A stretch of 26,987 nucleotides of DNA from Lachnospiraceae bacterium (GCA_900769115.1 CAAGFJ010000034.1:1-26987), one strand, 5' to 3'. Shown: positions 17,501 through 24,225, counted from the first letter of the stretch. Made by a program: numbers and translations. Notes: generated from the sequence alone by a model not told the origin.

Positions 17501-18043
17501 AGGCTGTTGTATGAGAATTATACATCCGATTCAGCCAAGCTTACCACTTGTATGGAAGTTATTGAAAATGCGATCGAGGGCGGTCACCGGATTCTGCTAT
17601 TCTCGCAGTTTACTACGATGTTAGACCGGATTGCAGAGGAGCTTGATAAGCGTGAGATTTCATATTTTATGCTGACTGGTGCGACTTCAAAGCCAAAGCG
17701 GCGGGATCTGGTAGAGCGTTTTCAGCAGGGAGAGGCGCAGATATTCCTGATCTCGTTAAAGGCAGGTGGAACAGGACTTAACCTGACAGCGGCAGATATG
17801 GTTATTCATTATGATCCGTGGTGGAATATTGCGGCACAGAATCAGGCAACAGACCGGACACATCGCATTGGTCAGGAGAACCGGGTAACGGTATTTAAAC
17901 TGATTGCCAAGGATACGATAGAAGAGAGAATTCTCAAGCTGCAGGAGAGTAAGAAGGATCTGGCTGACAAGATCCTGTCTGCGGAGGGCATTTCGTTGTC
18001 AACCCTGACGCAGGAAGAGATTGCACAGTTGTTTCGTATGTAA
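14564..18043 (+). CDS. SNF2-family ATPase with N-terminal SWIM zinc finger
   Basis: The 1159-residue protein has an N-terminal SWIM zinc finger (C81-x-C83, C93-x-H95), a long middle region of the type associated with bacterial SNF2 proteins, and a C-terminal SNF2 helicase-like motor. Motor landmarks are motif I DDMGLGKT (K731), motif II DEAQ (820-823), motif III LTGTPIENRLSELW, and the motif V-VI block SLKAGGTGLNLT to ATDRTHRIGQ (about 1060-1104). Such proteins translocate on DNA and are thought to remodel protein-DNA complexes; the target is unknown. The frame runs back into dnaB to 14435, but a GGAG site nine bases upstream supports 14564. The AsnC-type regulator gene follows 31 bases later, probably in the same transcript. 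Confidence 0.93.
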   Translation: MSLINEKAIKRECTIPVTYNRGKNLYEEDSVLTLLMKKCSNTVVQMIGQVEGSRGDKVYHTSVKLERIPGASQLYIAEGSCDCKAFVQYSGFCKHLVATLLETNFCVDTEDVDELLDHSGVGDSVNITEENYGEGDRYLNPLLESGLIQKGMSVPVVNQAVSSSGRTFSQPPVWSEQQSSKALLDAMSGIALKERNRFCQELAGGDVDLEVTLHIDVDEEYLEFRIGKTQMYVVKDVYELLDHIRRQDYVKYGQKLEFVHTQSAFTKEALDVISLLLSAQTKRRENYESWYRNAEEKRYFALDQRLLEGLLELYVDKRILVSSCLHFDKILTAVKNGNPKLPVIISGMPGAKEVEIVFPEILVLEGIQRFAVWWDNCIYLCSEDYCVDMQEIMKLMAVNFLQQERNNGGRYVHRFLKEHAPLVLCEKDYANFCTTILPVLEKWTNVRMEDIDFTQYQIEEGQFDLYLDLTKEKDVTCEAKVQYGDKEHNLIQMAGLRETYRDVRTEYELRTLIEQYFPEKTPDQKYYLLRQDDDRLAELIENGTDRFREYAQVYVSEAFKQIKISTTVNVATGLSIRGNLLNVTWDIHGMPLDELSSILAAYRRRRKYYRLRNGELLNLAAAGIDTLADMEEDLHLTKAQLKEGMAEVPMYRALYLNALMKENANHIRVTRDEMFTRWIDQADTLKEKKYPVPEEIQGTLRQYQMDGFRWACALSELGFGGILADDMGLGKTLQMITYLSTRKGMVHLVVCPASLVYNWEAEFEQFAPSMRVGTIVGTAAERHKLLEQWQYYDVLITSYDLLKRDIDLFAGKSFGCQIIDEAQYIKNPTTQAAKAVKAINSRNRFALTGTPIENRLSELWSIFEYLMPGYLYRYKYFKETFEQDILEKTEQAGAATERLHKMIAPFLLRRLKKDVLKDLPDKVEKVIYTRFGKEQEQLYKATEKHIVINLKKNGANTKSTDKIQILAELTKLRQICCDPRLLYENYTSDSAKLTTCMEVIENAIEGGHRILLFSQFTTMLDRIAEELDKREISYFMLTGATSKPKRRDLVERFQQGEAQIFLISLKAGGTGLNLTAADMVIHYDPWWNIAAQNQATDRTHRIGQENRVTVFKLIAKDTIEERILKLQESKKDLADKILSAEGISLSTLTQEEIAQLFRM

Positions 18044-18074
18044 GAATACAATAGAGAAAATGGAGTGTAGAGAT

Positions 18075-18503
18075 ATGGACCAGTTAGATTATGATATCTT
18101 AGATTGTTTGAAGAAAAATGGAAGGGAAAAGGCTTCTGTGATCAGTGATAAAGTGAATCTGTCTGTGTCGGCTGTGACAGAGCGGATCAGGAAATTAGAG
18201 CAGCAGGGTATTATCCGTGGTTACACGGCATTGACGGATAAGAAGCAGCTCGGTATGGGGATGATCGCTATTATGGAGATTAGTCTGGAGCATCCGAAGT
18301 TCTATGACGGTTTTACAAAGCTGGTTGCAGAGACGGAGGAGATTGCGTCCTGTTATTATCTGACCGGGGATTTTGATTTTGTGTTGAAGATCTATGCATC
18401 CGATTCGGAGCATTTAGAGGAGATTCACCGGAAAATCAAAAGTATCAAGGGAGTAGGTAACACAAGAACGCATATTACACTTAAGACGGTGAAGGAAGAA
18501 TGA
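18075..18503 (+). CDS. Lrp/AsnC-family transcription regulator
   Basis: The 142-residue protein has an N-terminal winged helix-turn-helix of AsnC type (about 1-60; MDQLDYDILDCLKKNGR and SVSAVTERIRKLEQQGII) and a C-terminal RAM/AsnC ligand-binding domain (about 65-140; YYLTGDFDFVLKIYA). The family typically senses amino acids and acts as dimers or octamers. GGAG precedes the start at 18075; an upstream extension of the frame overlaps the SNF2 gene and is unlikely. It is the last regulator before the D-amino-acid and 5-oxoproline operon, which begins 337 bases downstream in the same direction. It is therefore the obvious candidate regulator of that operon, though this is inference from position. 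Confidence 0.93.
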   Translation: MDQLDYDILDCLKKNGREKASVISDKVNLSVSAVTERIRKLEQQGIIRGYTALTDKKQLGMGMIAIMEISLEHPKFYDGFTKLVAETEEIASCYYLTGDFDFVLKIYASDSEHLEEIHRKIKSIKGVGNTRTHITLKTVKEE

Positions 18504-18644
18504 TGATTGGCTTAAGAATATTAAGTGTGAATGTGCGGTGATGTGCGCATTGCTGTGAGCGGGGTTAAAATAGTTAAATAAAAATTTCTGATTTTTAAAA
18601 GTTTTTATCTGCTGTTTTGGAATTATTTTTGTGAAAACAATATG

Positions 18645-18665
18645 TTTCCGAAAAAAATACGGAAA
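18645..18665 (+). repeat. Short inverted repeat in an AT-rich upstream region
   Basis: TTTCCG (18645-18650) and CGGAAA (18660-18665) flank an A-rich 9-base centre. It lies 14 bases upstream of the -35 box at 18679, in a very AT-rich stretch (about 18570-18680). It could be a regulator site, possibly for the AsnC-type protein encoded just upstream, or an UP element. The evidence is weak. Confidence 0.3.
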
Positions 18666-18678
18666 ATAGAATAAACTA

Positions 18679-18707
18679 TTTACATTTATTCGGTATGGGG
18701 ATATAAT
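18679..18707 (+). promoter_or_regulatory. Strong predicted promoter upstream of the dat operon
   Basis: TTTACA (18679-18684) and a perfect TATAAT (18702-18707) are separated by exactly 17 bases and preceded by AT-rich sequence. A terminator stem starts only 15 bases after the -10 box. Confidence 0.75.
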
Positions 18708-18713
18708 CCAAGA

Positions 18714-18779
18714 AAATTAACAAAGAACCATTCGACAAAGAAGTCATAAGGCTTCCTCTGTCGGATGGTTCTTTTTTTG
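18714..18779 (+). ncRNA. Candidate short RNA or attenuated leader of the dat operon
   Basis: A transcript from the promoter at 18679-18707 would start near 18714 and meet a full terminator after about 65 bases. It would consist almost entirely of one long hairpin. It could be an independent small RNA, or a leader in which termination controls read-through into dat. No known riboswitch or T-box motif is recognisable. Confidence 0.45.
18722..18778 (+). terminator. Strong intrinsic terminator between the AsnC-type regulator gene and dat
   Basis: AAAGAACCATTCGAC (18722-18736) pairs with GTCGGATGGTTCTTT (18760-18774), 15 bp with one G-U pair, and the T run goes to 18778. The 23-base apical part can form an inner GAAG/CTTC stem. 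Confidence 0.9.
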
Positions 18780-18840
18780 CAGTATCACACAGATGGATAT
18801 AACTAGTGGTTATTTCCGGGAAAGAATGGAGGACGAGAAT

Positions 18841-19686
18841 ATGGAGAATTTAGGATATTACAATGGAGAATATGATCTGATCGAGAATATGAAGATTCCG
18901 ATGAATGACCGGGTTAGTTATTTTGGAGATGGTGTGTATGATGCAACGTACAGCCATAATCATATCATTTATGCATTAGATGAACATTTAGACCGGTTCT
19001 TTAACAGTGCAGGATTGCTGCAGATGGAGATTCCTTATACAAAGGCAGAGTTGGGAGAGCTGTTACAGGATATGGTGAAGAAGGTTGATAGTGGCGACCA
19101 GTTCGTGTATTGGCAGCTTACAAGAGGGACGGCACCAAGAAAGCATGCGTTTCCGAAAGAGGGCGGTGCCAATCTCTGGATCACATTGACGCCTTGCCCG
19201 GTTGCAGACACCTATAAGAAGATCAAGCTGATCACCTGTGAGGACACCCGTTTCTTACACTGTAACATTAAGACGCTGAACCTGCTTCCAAGCGTTATGG
19301 CGGCACAGAAGACAGAGGAAGCGGGCTGTGATGAAGCGGTATTCCACAGGGGGGATATTGTAACAGAATGTGCACACAGTAATGTACATATTATCAAGGA
19401 TGGCATTTTCAAGACCCATCCAACGGATCATTATATCCTGCCGGGCATTGCAAGGGCGCATCTGGTCAAGACCTGTAAGGCGCTAGGCATTCCGGTGGAT
19501 GAGACGCCATTTACAGTAGCAGAACTGATGGATGCGGATGAGGTCATTGTATCTTCTTCTGGCTCCTTCTGCTTAGCAGCAACAGAAGTCGATGGTGTAG
19601 CGGTTGGAGGTAAGGCACCGGAGCTTCTCAAAATGATTCAGGATGCACTGGTGGCTGATTTTGCAGAAAAGACAGCACAGGGATGA
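18841..19686 (+). CDS. dat: D-amino-acid transaminase
   Basis: This fold-type IV PLP enzyme exchanges amino groups between D-amino acids and 2-oxo acids, typically D-alanine plus 2-oxoglutarate to pyruvate plus D-glutamate. The 281-residue protein shows the family's FGDGVYD (28-34), the catalytic lysine K144 in CNIKTLNLL, and E176 in VTE. The segment RGTAPRKHAFP (95-105), with R100 and H102, matches the D-amino-acid-specific carboxylate trap and distinguishes it from branched-chain transaminases and aminodeoxychorismate lyase. ATG 18841 is preferred because GGAGG lies eight bases upstream; the frame is open to 18793. It opens a six-gene same-strand set with DUF4392, pxpB, pxpC, DUF1445 and pxpA, which places it in D-glutamate metabolism. 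A weak promoter (TTTGCA 18776, TATAAC 18798) might also serve it. Confidence 0.93.
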   Translation: MENLGYYNGEYDLIENMKIPMNDRVSYFGDGVYDATYSHNHIIYALDEHLDRFFNSAGLLQMEIPYTKAELGELLQDMVKKVDSGDQFVYWQLTRGTAPRKHAFPKEGGANLWITLTPCPVADTYKKIKLITCEDTRFLHCNIKTLNLLPSVMAAQKTEEAGCDEAVFHRGDIVTECAHSNVHIIKDGIFKTHPTDHYILPGIARAHLVKTCKALGIPVDETPFTVAELMDADEVIVSSSGSFCLAATEVDGVAVGGKAPELLKMIQDALVADFAEKTAQG

Positions 19687-19704
19687 TGTGAGGAGATGAG
19701 AGAT

Positions 19705-20781
19705 ATGACACAGGAAGAATTAACGATTGAGAATATCGGGCAGGATTTAGATGATCTGATGAACCTGGATCCGAGAGGGTATGGGGTGTGCCGGATTCTA
19801 TATAAGGCATCCCGTGCATACATGAAGGAACCACTTACCACAAAATGTGCAAAAGCGTTGATCGATACGGTCAGGGAGGGGGATGTCGTATATATTCTGA
19901 CTGGATTCGTATTGCTGCCATTTAAGAAGGCGGAAATGGATGGCATCGTAAGTGCGATGTTCTTAGCAAGATGTCTTGTAAAGGCATTTGGTGCAAAGCC
20001 GGTGATCGTTTGCCCGGAGGACAATATGGAAGCCGTGCGTAAGCTGTCCGAGGTGATGGGATTGCATCTGTATGATTCCATTGAGGAGATACTGGATATG
20101 CCAATCTCCATGGCGGCAATCTCATTTACAAAGGATTCCATCAAGGCAAAGCAGCAGGCGGAGGAGATCATAGTAGCTGCCAGACCGGCGGCGGTTGTAA
20201 GTATTGAGGCACCGGGTCCGAATGAAAAAGGGGTATATCATAATGCAACCGGATTGGATGTGACGGAGATTGAGGCAAAGACGGATGTCCTGTTTCAGAT
20301 TCTGCGTAACATGGGTGTGTTAAACATTGCCATTGGAGATCTGGGAAATGAGATCGGAATGGGAACGATTCGGAAACATATCCAGAAATATGTACCCTAT
20401 GCGGAGACTGGAGGCTGTCAGTGCGGGTGCGGTGGAGGAATTGCAACAGCTTCAAAGGCAGATTATATTCTGACGGCAACTACCTCGGACTGGGGTTGTT
20501 ATGGCATGATGGCTGCGATTGCATATCTGAAAGGGGATCTGGATATCTTTCAGAACCCGGAACTGCAGGAATATGCAATGAAAGAATCTGCCAAAGCGGG
20601 AATGATCGACATGTATGGATGGATGATTCCTGCAATTGATGGATTTGGAATTGAGATCAACCGGTCTATTGTCAGCATGATGCGTGAGTGTGTACGTTAT
20701 GCCATGGAATTAAAGGAGACTTGCAGACATCATTTTGTAAGGGTATTAGATAAACATTTTTATGATGATATGACGGCATAA
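19705..20781 (+). CDS. DUF4392 protein, D-glutamate cyclase C-terminal type
   Basis: The 358-residue protein resembles the DUF4392 family, which forms the C-terminal part of mammalian D-glutamate cyclase (DGLUCY), the mitochondrial enzyme that converts D-glutamate to 5-oxo-D-proline. Family-like segments are SIEAPGPNEKGVYHNATG (about 166-183), GDLGNEIGMG (211-220) and TTSDWGCYGM (about 259-268). An unusual cluster GGCQCGCGGG carries C238, C240 and C242. No signal peptide or membrane segment is seen, so it should act in the cytoplasm. ATG 19705 is chosen because AGGAG sits nine bases upstream; ATG 19696 would abut it. It begins 18 bases after dat and precedes pxpB by 32. I infer D-glutamate (or 5-oxo-D-proline) as substrate; bacterial members have little direct evidence known to me. 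Confidence 0.82.
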   Translation: MTQEELTIENIGQDLDDLMNLDPRGYGVCRILYKASRAYMKEPLTTKCAKALIDTVREGDVVYILTGFVLLPFKKAEMDGIVSAMFLARCLVKAFGAKPVIVCPEDNMEAVRKLSEVMGLHLYDSIEEILDMPISMAAISFTKDSIKAKQQAEEIIVAARPAAVVSIEAPGPNEKGVYHNATGLDVTEIEAKTDVLFQILRNMGVLNIAIGDLGNEIGMGTIRKHIQKYVPYAETGGCQCGCGGGIATASKADYILTATTSDWGCYGMMAAIAYLKGDLDIFQNPELQEYAMKESAKAGMIDMYGWMIPAIDGFGIEINRSIVSMMRECVRYAMELKETCRHHFVRVLDKHFYDDMTA

Positions 20782-20813
20782 GTGTCAATGAAAATGAGAG
20801 AGCAGGTGATGGA

Positions 20814-21539
20814 ATGAAGGAATATCGGTTTCTGAAAAATGGAGATCAGGCCATTACGATGGAGTTAGGTGATGCAGTGGATGAGAAGATCAACCGGCGG
20901 GTAACGGCTGTCTGTAATGAAATCCTGCAGAAAAATGTGCATGGAATTGTGGATGTGATTCCGACATTCCGGTCACTGACCGTCTGCTATGAGCCGGATC
21001 AGATCCGGGCTTGGAAGATAACGTGGTTGTTAAAAAGGGCTTACCGTAAGAGTGAGAATGCGCAGATGGAACAGAAGAGAGTTGTATGCATTCCGGTGTG
21101 TTATGGAGGGAAGTATGGACCGGATCTTGTGGATGTGGCGGCACTTCATGGTCTGACGGAGCAGGAGGTGATCAGGCGGCACAGTGGCAGAGATTATCTG
21201 ATCTATATGTTAGGATTTCTGCCCGGATTCCCATATCTTGGGGGAATGGATGAGAATCTTGTAACGCCGAGATTGGACAGTCCGAGAGTGCGTATTGAAC
21301 CGGGTAGTGTTGGGATTGGCGGACAGCAGACCGGTATATATCCAATGGCTTCACCGGGTGGATGGAGGCTGATCGGACGGACGCCGGTTCCTCTGTATGA
21401 TTCGGCAGTGGAGGATAGTGTGCCGTATAAGGCGGGTGATTATATCCGTTTTGTCCCGATAACAGAAACACAGTATGACCAGATATTAGCTGCAGTTAAG
21501 AATGGGACCTATGAGATTACGATCGAGGAAAGCAGGTGA
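20814..21539 (+). CDS. pxpB: 5-oxoprolinase subunit PxpB (KipI family)
   Basis: PxpB, with PxpC and PxpA, forms the bacterial ATP-dependent 5-oxoprolinase that opens the 5-oxoproline ring to glutamate. The 241-residue protein shows the carboxyltransferase C/D-type core, with MLGFLPGFPYLGGMD (132-146), PRVRIEPGSVGIGGQQTGIYP (starting near 157) and SPGGWRLIGRTP (180-191). In Bacillus the same family member is known as KipI, an inhibitor of the sporulation kinase KinA, but the operon context here points to the metabolic role. The start has AGGTG about eight bases upstream. The gene stops four bases before pxpC. Length is normal. Confidence 0.93.
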   Translation: MKEYRFLKNGDQAITMELGDAVDEKINRRVTAVCNEILQKNVHGIVDVIPTFRSLTVCYEPDQIRAWKITWLLKRAYRKSENAQMEQKRVVCIPVCYGGKYGPDLVDVAALHGLTEQEVIRRHSGRDYLIYMLGFLPGFPYLGGMDENLVTPRLDSPRVRIEPGSVGIGGQQTGIYPMASPGGWRLIGRTPVPLYDSAVEDSVPYKAGDYIRFVPITETQYDQILAAVKNGTYEITIEESR

Positions 21540-21543
21540 TTCT

Positions 21544-22413
21544 ATGGAGATGAAAATATTATCAGCAGGTCCGCTTACCACGATACAGGATAAGGGACGG
21601 TTTGGATATATGAGATATGGAATCACGACGTCGGGAGTATTAGATGGGTGTGCTTATGCATATGGAAATGCATTGCTGGGTAATTCGGATAATGCGGCGT
21701 GTCTGGAAATGACTTTGAAAGGGGTATCCGTGGAGTTCATAAATAACGGAGCCGTTGCGATCGTTGGAGCGGATATGCTTCCAAAGATTAATGGCAGGCC
21801 GGCAGGTGCGAATCAACGGATCGAGGTCAGAGCGGGGGATCTGTTGGAAATGGGATTTGCAGCAAAGGGGCTTCGTACCTACCTGTGTGTAGAGGGCGGC
21901 GTTGACGTTCCGCTTGTATATGGCAGCCGTTCCACCAATCTGAAGTGTGGGTTTGGCGGCCTGGAGGGCAGAAAATTGAGGGATGGGGATATATTGTATA
22001 CCTGTTCGGTTGCAGAATACCGCAGGAAAGCAGGTGTGCTTCCGGCAGAGTATCAGCTTCCGGAGGAAAGTGATATGACCATACATGTCATCCTTGGACC
22101 ACAGAATGATATGTTTACCGCAGATGGCATTGCAACATTTTTACATAGTGCATATAAGGTGACGCCGGAATCTGACCGGATGGGGATCCGCTTGTCGGGG
22201 GAGAGCTTAGAGACAGTTCATGGCATGGATATTATTTCGGATGCCATTCCCATCGGAAGTATTCAGGTGGCATCGGATGGGCAGCCCATAATTTTGCTGG
22301 CGGACCGGCAGACAACGGGGGGATATGCCAAGATTGCAACGGTAGTAAGCAGGGATATATGGAAGCTGGCCCAGGCAAGACCGGGAACTGCCATACGATT
22401 TGAACAGATATAG
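21544..22413 (+). CDS. pxpC: 5-oxoprolinase subunit PxpC (KipA family)
   Basis: The 289-residue protein is the biotin-dependent-carboxylase-like (carboxyltransferase A/B-type) partner of PxpB. Family motifs are AGPLTTIQDKGRFGYMRYG near the N-terminus (about 8-26), SGVLD (30-34), the central YLCVEGGVDVP segment, and GGYAKIATV near the C-terminus. Despite the family name, PxpB and PxpC are not known to carry biotin. ATG 21544 is preferred over the longer frame from 21502, which overlaps pxpB; AGGTG lies five bases upstream. The four-base gap to pxpB implies coupled translation and a fixed subunit ratio. A gap of 108 bases with no recognisable signal separates it from the DUF1445 gene. Confidence 0.93.
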   Translation: MEMKILSAGPLTTIQDKGRFGYMRYGITTSGVLDGCAYAYGNALLGNSDNAACLEMTLKGVSVEFINNGAVAIVGADMLPKINGRPAGANQRIEVRAGDLLEMGFAAKGLRTYLCVEGGVDVPLVYGSRSTNLKCGFGGLEGRKLRDGDILYTCSVAEYRRKAGVLPAEYQLPEESDMTIHVILGPQNDMFTADGIATFLHSAYKVTPESDRMGIRLSGESLETVHGMDIISDAIPIGSIQVASDGQPIILLADRQTTGGYAKIATVVSRDIWKLAQARPGTAIRFEQI

Positions 22414-22521
22414 AGGAAAAGATTAAGCCGTAGCAAGGAACAGGTTGCTATTAGGATTAGATGGTTAGATAAAGGATGATAGATAGAGATTGCTGGGAAC
22501 AGTAAGAAGGAAGGCGAGAAT

Positions 22522-23292
22522 ATGACACCAGGTGAAGCACGGTTAAAGATAAGAAATGGAGAGATTACTACGCAGACATCCGGTATGTGCAATGGATATG
22601 CACAGGCGAATCTGTGTATTCTTCCAAAGACATATGCATATGATTTTCTGTTATTTGCAAGCAGGAATCCGACCTCCTGTCCAATCCTGGAGGTGTTAGA
22701 TGAAGGGAGACGGTACACGAAGTATATGGCAGATCATGCGGATATCGCAACAGATATTCCGAAGTACCGTATCTATCGGAATGGGGAGCTTGCGGAAGAA
22801 GTCACCGATATATCTGCATACTGGCAGGAGGATTTTGTATCCTTTCTGATTGGGTGCAGCTTCTCCTTTGAAGGGGAGCTGTTAGATGCGGAGGTTCCGA
22901 TCCGCCATATTGAACAAGGGCGAAATGTTCCTATGTTTTTAACGAATATTCCTTGTGAACCGGCCGGAATCTTTCATGGTAATATGGTAGTTTCCATGCG
23001 CCCGATTCCGTATAAGCAGGTAATACGTGCGGTAACCGCCACGGCAGCAATGCCGAAGGTACATGGTGCACCGGTTCACATTGGAGATCCGGCACAGATT
23101 GGAATTGTGGATATCAGAAAGCCGGATTTTGGAGATAGTGTAGAGATTCACGATGGTGATGTGCCGGTGTTCTGGCCGTGTGGAGTTACGCCACAGGCTG
23201 CTATTATGGCGGCGAAGCCGGAGCTTGCCATTACACATGCGCCGGGGCATATGTTCCTGACCGATGTGCGCAATAGCACATTGAAGAATTGA
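22522..23292 (+). CDS. DUF1445 protein (YcsI-like), D-glutamate cyclase N-terminal type
   Basis: The 256-residue protein matches the DUF1445/YcsI family, often labelled putative hydro-lyase. The same domain forms the N-terminal part of mammalian D-glutamate cyclase. Typical segments are GYAQANLCILP (25-35), FLIGCSFSFEGELL (108-121, with C112), VPIRHIEQGRNVPMF (125-139), and the C-terminal WPCGVTPQAAI and HAPGHMFLTD. Length equals the family norm. GAAGGAAGG precedes the start. In Bacillus the ycsI gene also lies among the 5-oxoprolinase genes, so the neighbourhood is conserved. With the DUF4392 gene at 19705 it completes the domain set of the mammalian enzyme, though here as two proteins. Whether the two form a complex is unknown. 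Confidence 0.9.
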   Translation: MTPGEARLKIRNGEITTQTSGMCNGYAQANLCILPKTYAYDFLLFASRNPTSCPILEVLDEGRRYTKYMADHADIATDIPKYRIYRNGELAEEVTDISAYWQEDFVSFLIGCSFSFEGELLDAEVPIRHIEQGRNVPMFLTNIPCEPAGIFHGNMVVSMRPIPYKQVIRAVTATAAMPKVHGAPVHIGDPAQIGIVDIRKPDFGDSVEIHDGDVPVFWPCGVTPQAAIMAAKPELAITHAPGHMFLTDVRNSTLKN

Positions 23293-23323
23293 TACGGCAA
23301 CAGATGACAAAGGAGGAGAAGCT

Positions 23324-24085
23324 ATGAGAATTGATTTGAATTGTGATCTGGGAGAAAGCTTTGGCAACTATACATTAGGGATGGATGCGGAGGTGATTCC
23401 GTATGTGTCATCTGTGAATGTGGCATGTGGATATCACGCAGGTGATCCGTGTGTTATGGAAAAGACAATAGAGATGGCTGCGGCTGCAGATGTGGGAATC
23501 GGAGCACATCCCGGACTCCCGGATCTGATGGGATTTGGCAGAAGAATCATGAAGATCTCACCGGAAGAGGCACGGGCATACATGTTATATCAGCTTGGCG
23601 CACTGGATGCATTTTGCAGGGCAAAGGGTGTCATGCTTAGGCACGTTAAGCCGCATGGTGCACTATATAATATGGCGGCAAAGGATGTGGCGCTTGCGGA
23701 AGCGGTTGTTGGCGCCATAAAGGATTATGATGCTTCGTTAATCTTATTAGCGCTTGCCAATAGCGGGATGACCAAAGCGGCTGAGTGTATGGGACTTTCC
23801 TATGCCAATGAGGTGTTTGCAGACCGGGCATATGAACCGGATGGAACCTTAGTGGCAAGAAGCAAGCCTGGAGCCATGATTGAGGATGAAGAGGAAGCAA
23901 TTGCACGGGTGATCCGTATGGTGAAAGAGGGAACGGTAACCGCAATAGATGGAACCGGGGTTGCAATCCAGGCAGATTCCGTCTGTGTACATGGAGATGG
24001 CGAGAAAGCATTACTGTTTGTGAAGAAGATCCGTGAGGCCTTGCTGCACGAAGGAATAGAGGTGAAAGGACTCGGAGAGCAGTGA
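23324..24085 (+). CDS. pxpA: 5-oxoprolinase subunit PxpA (LamB/YcsF family)
   Basis: The 253-residue protein is the third subunit of the ATP-dependent 5-oxoprolinase. It begins with the family hallmark DLNCDLGESFGNY (4-16) and shows VNVACGYHAGDP (31-42), IGAHPGLPDLMGFGRR (59-74), the VKPHGALYN segment and FADRAYEPDGTLVAR. AAAGGAGG precedes the start. It is the last gene of the set and is followed by a clear terminator. All three subunits needed for ring opening are therefore present in one operon. The usual companion permease (NRAMP-like YcsG) and kinase-regulator genes of the Bacillus cluster are absent. Confidence 0.95.
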   Translation: MRIDLNCDLGESFGNYTLGMDAEVIPYVSSVNVACGYHAGDPCVMEKTIEMAAAADVGIGAHPGLPDLMGFGRRIMKISPEEARAYMLYQLGALDAFCRAKGVMLRHVKPHGALYNMAAKDVALAEAVVGAIKDYDASLILLALANSGMTKAAECMGLSYANEVFADRAYEPDGTLVARSKPGAMIEDEEEAIARVIRMVKEGTVTAIDGTGVAIQADSVCVHGDGEKALLFVKKIREALLHEGIEVKGLGEQ

Positions 24086-24114
24086 CAATCAACTGTTATC
24101 AGGCATAGAATAAA

Positions 24115-24153
24115 TGAGCGGTCACATGAATTGTGTGGCCGTTTATTTTTTTG
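24115..24153 (+). terminator. Intrinsic terminator after pxpA
   Basis: CGGTCACA (24119-24126) pairs with TGTGGCCG (24134-24141) around a seven-base loop, with weaker extension of the stem by four bases on each side, followed by TTTATTTTTTTG. It ends the D-amino-acid and 5-oxoproline operon. Confidence 0.85.
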
Positions 24154-24164
24154 TTTTATTTAAG

Positions 24165-24193
24165 TGAAACCATTTCCCTTTGTGCTGCATCTA
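24165..24193 (+). promoter_or_regulatory. Putative ECF-type promoter of the sigma factor gene
   Basis: TGAAAC (24165-24170), the common ECF -35 motif, is followed after 17 bases by CATCTA (24188-24193), close to the CGTCTA-like -10 of many ECF promoters. It lies 32 bases upstream of the sigma factor start, so autoregulation is likely. This is inference from motif resemblance. Confidence 0.5.
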
Positions 24194-24225
24194 ATGTATG
24201 ATTAAGAAAGAAAAGGAGGGATTGC

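Noticed and set aside
18679..18840. T-box or known riboswitch before dat
   Set aside because: I find neither the T-box sequence AGGGTGGNACCGCG nor other familiar riboswitch cores; only a promoter and a simple terminator hairpin are visible.
18841..19686. Branched-chain aminotransferase or aminodeoxychorismate lyase
   Set aside because: The RGTAPRKHAFP segment and CNIKTLNLL around the catalytic lysine match D-amino-acid transaminases much better.
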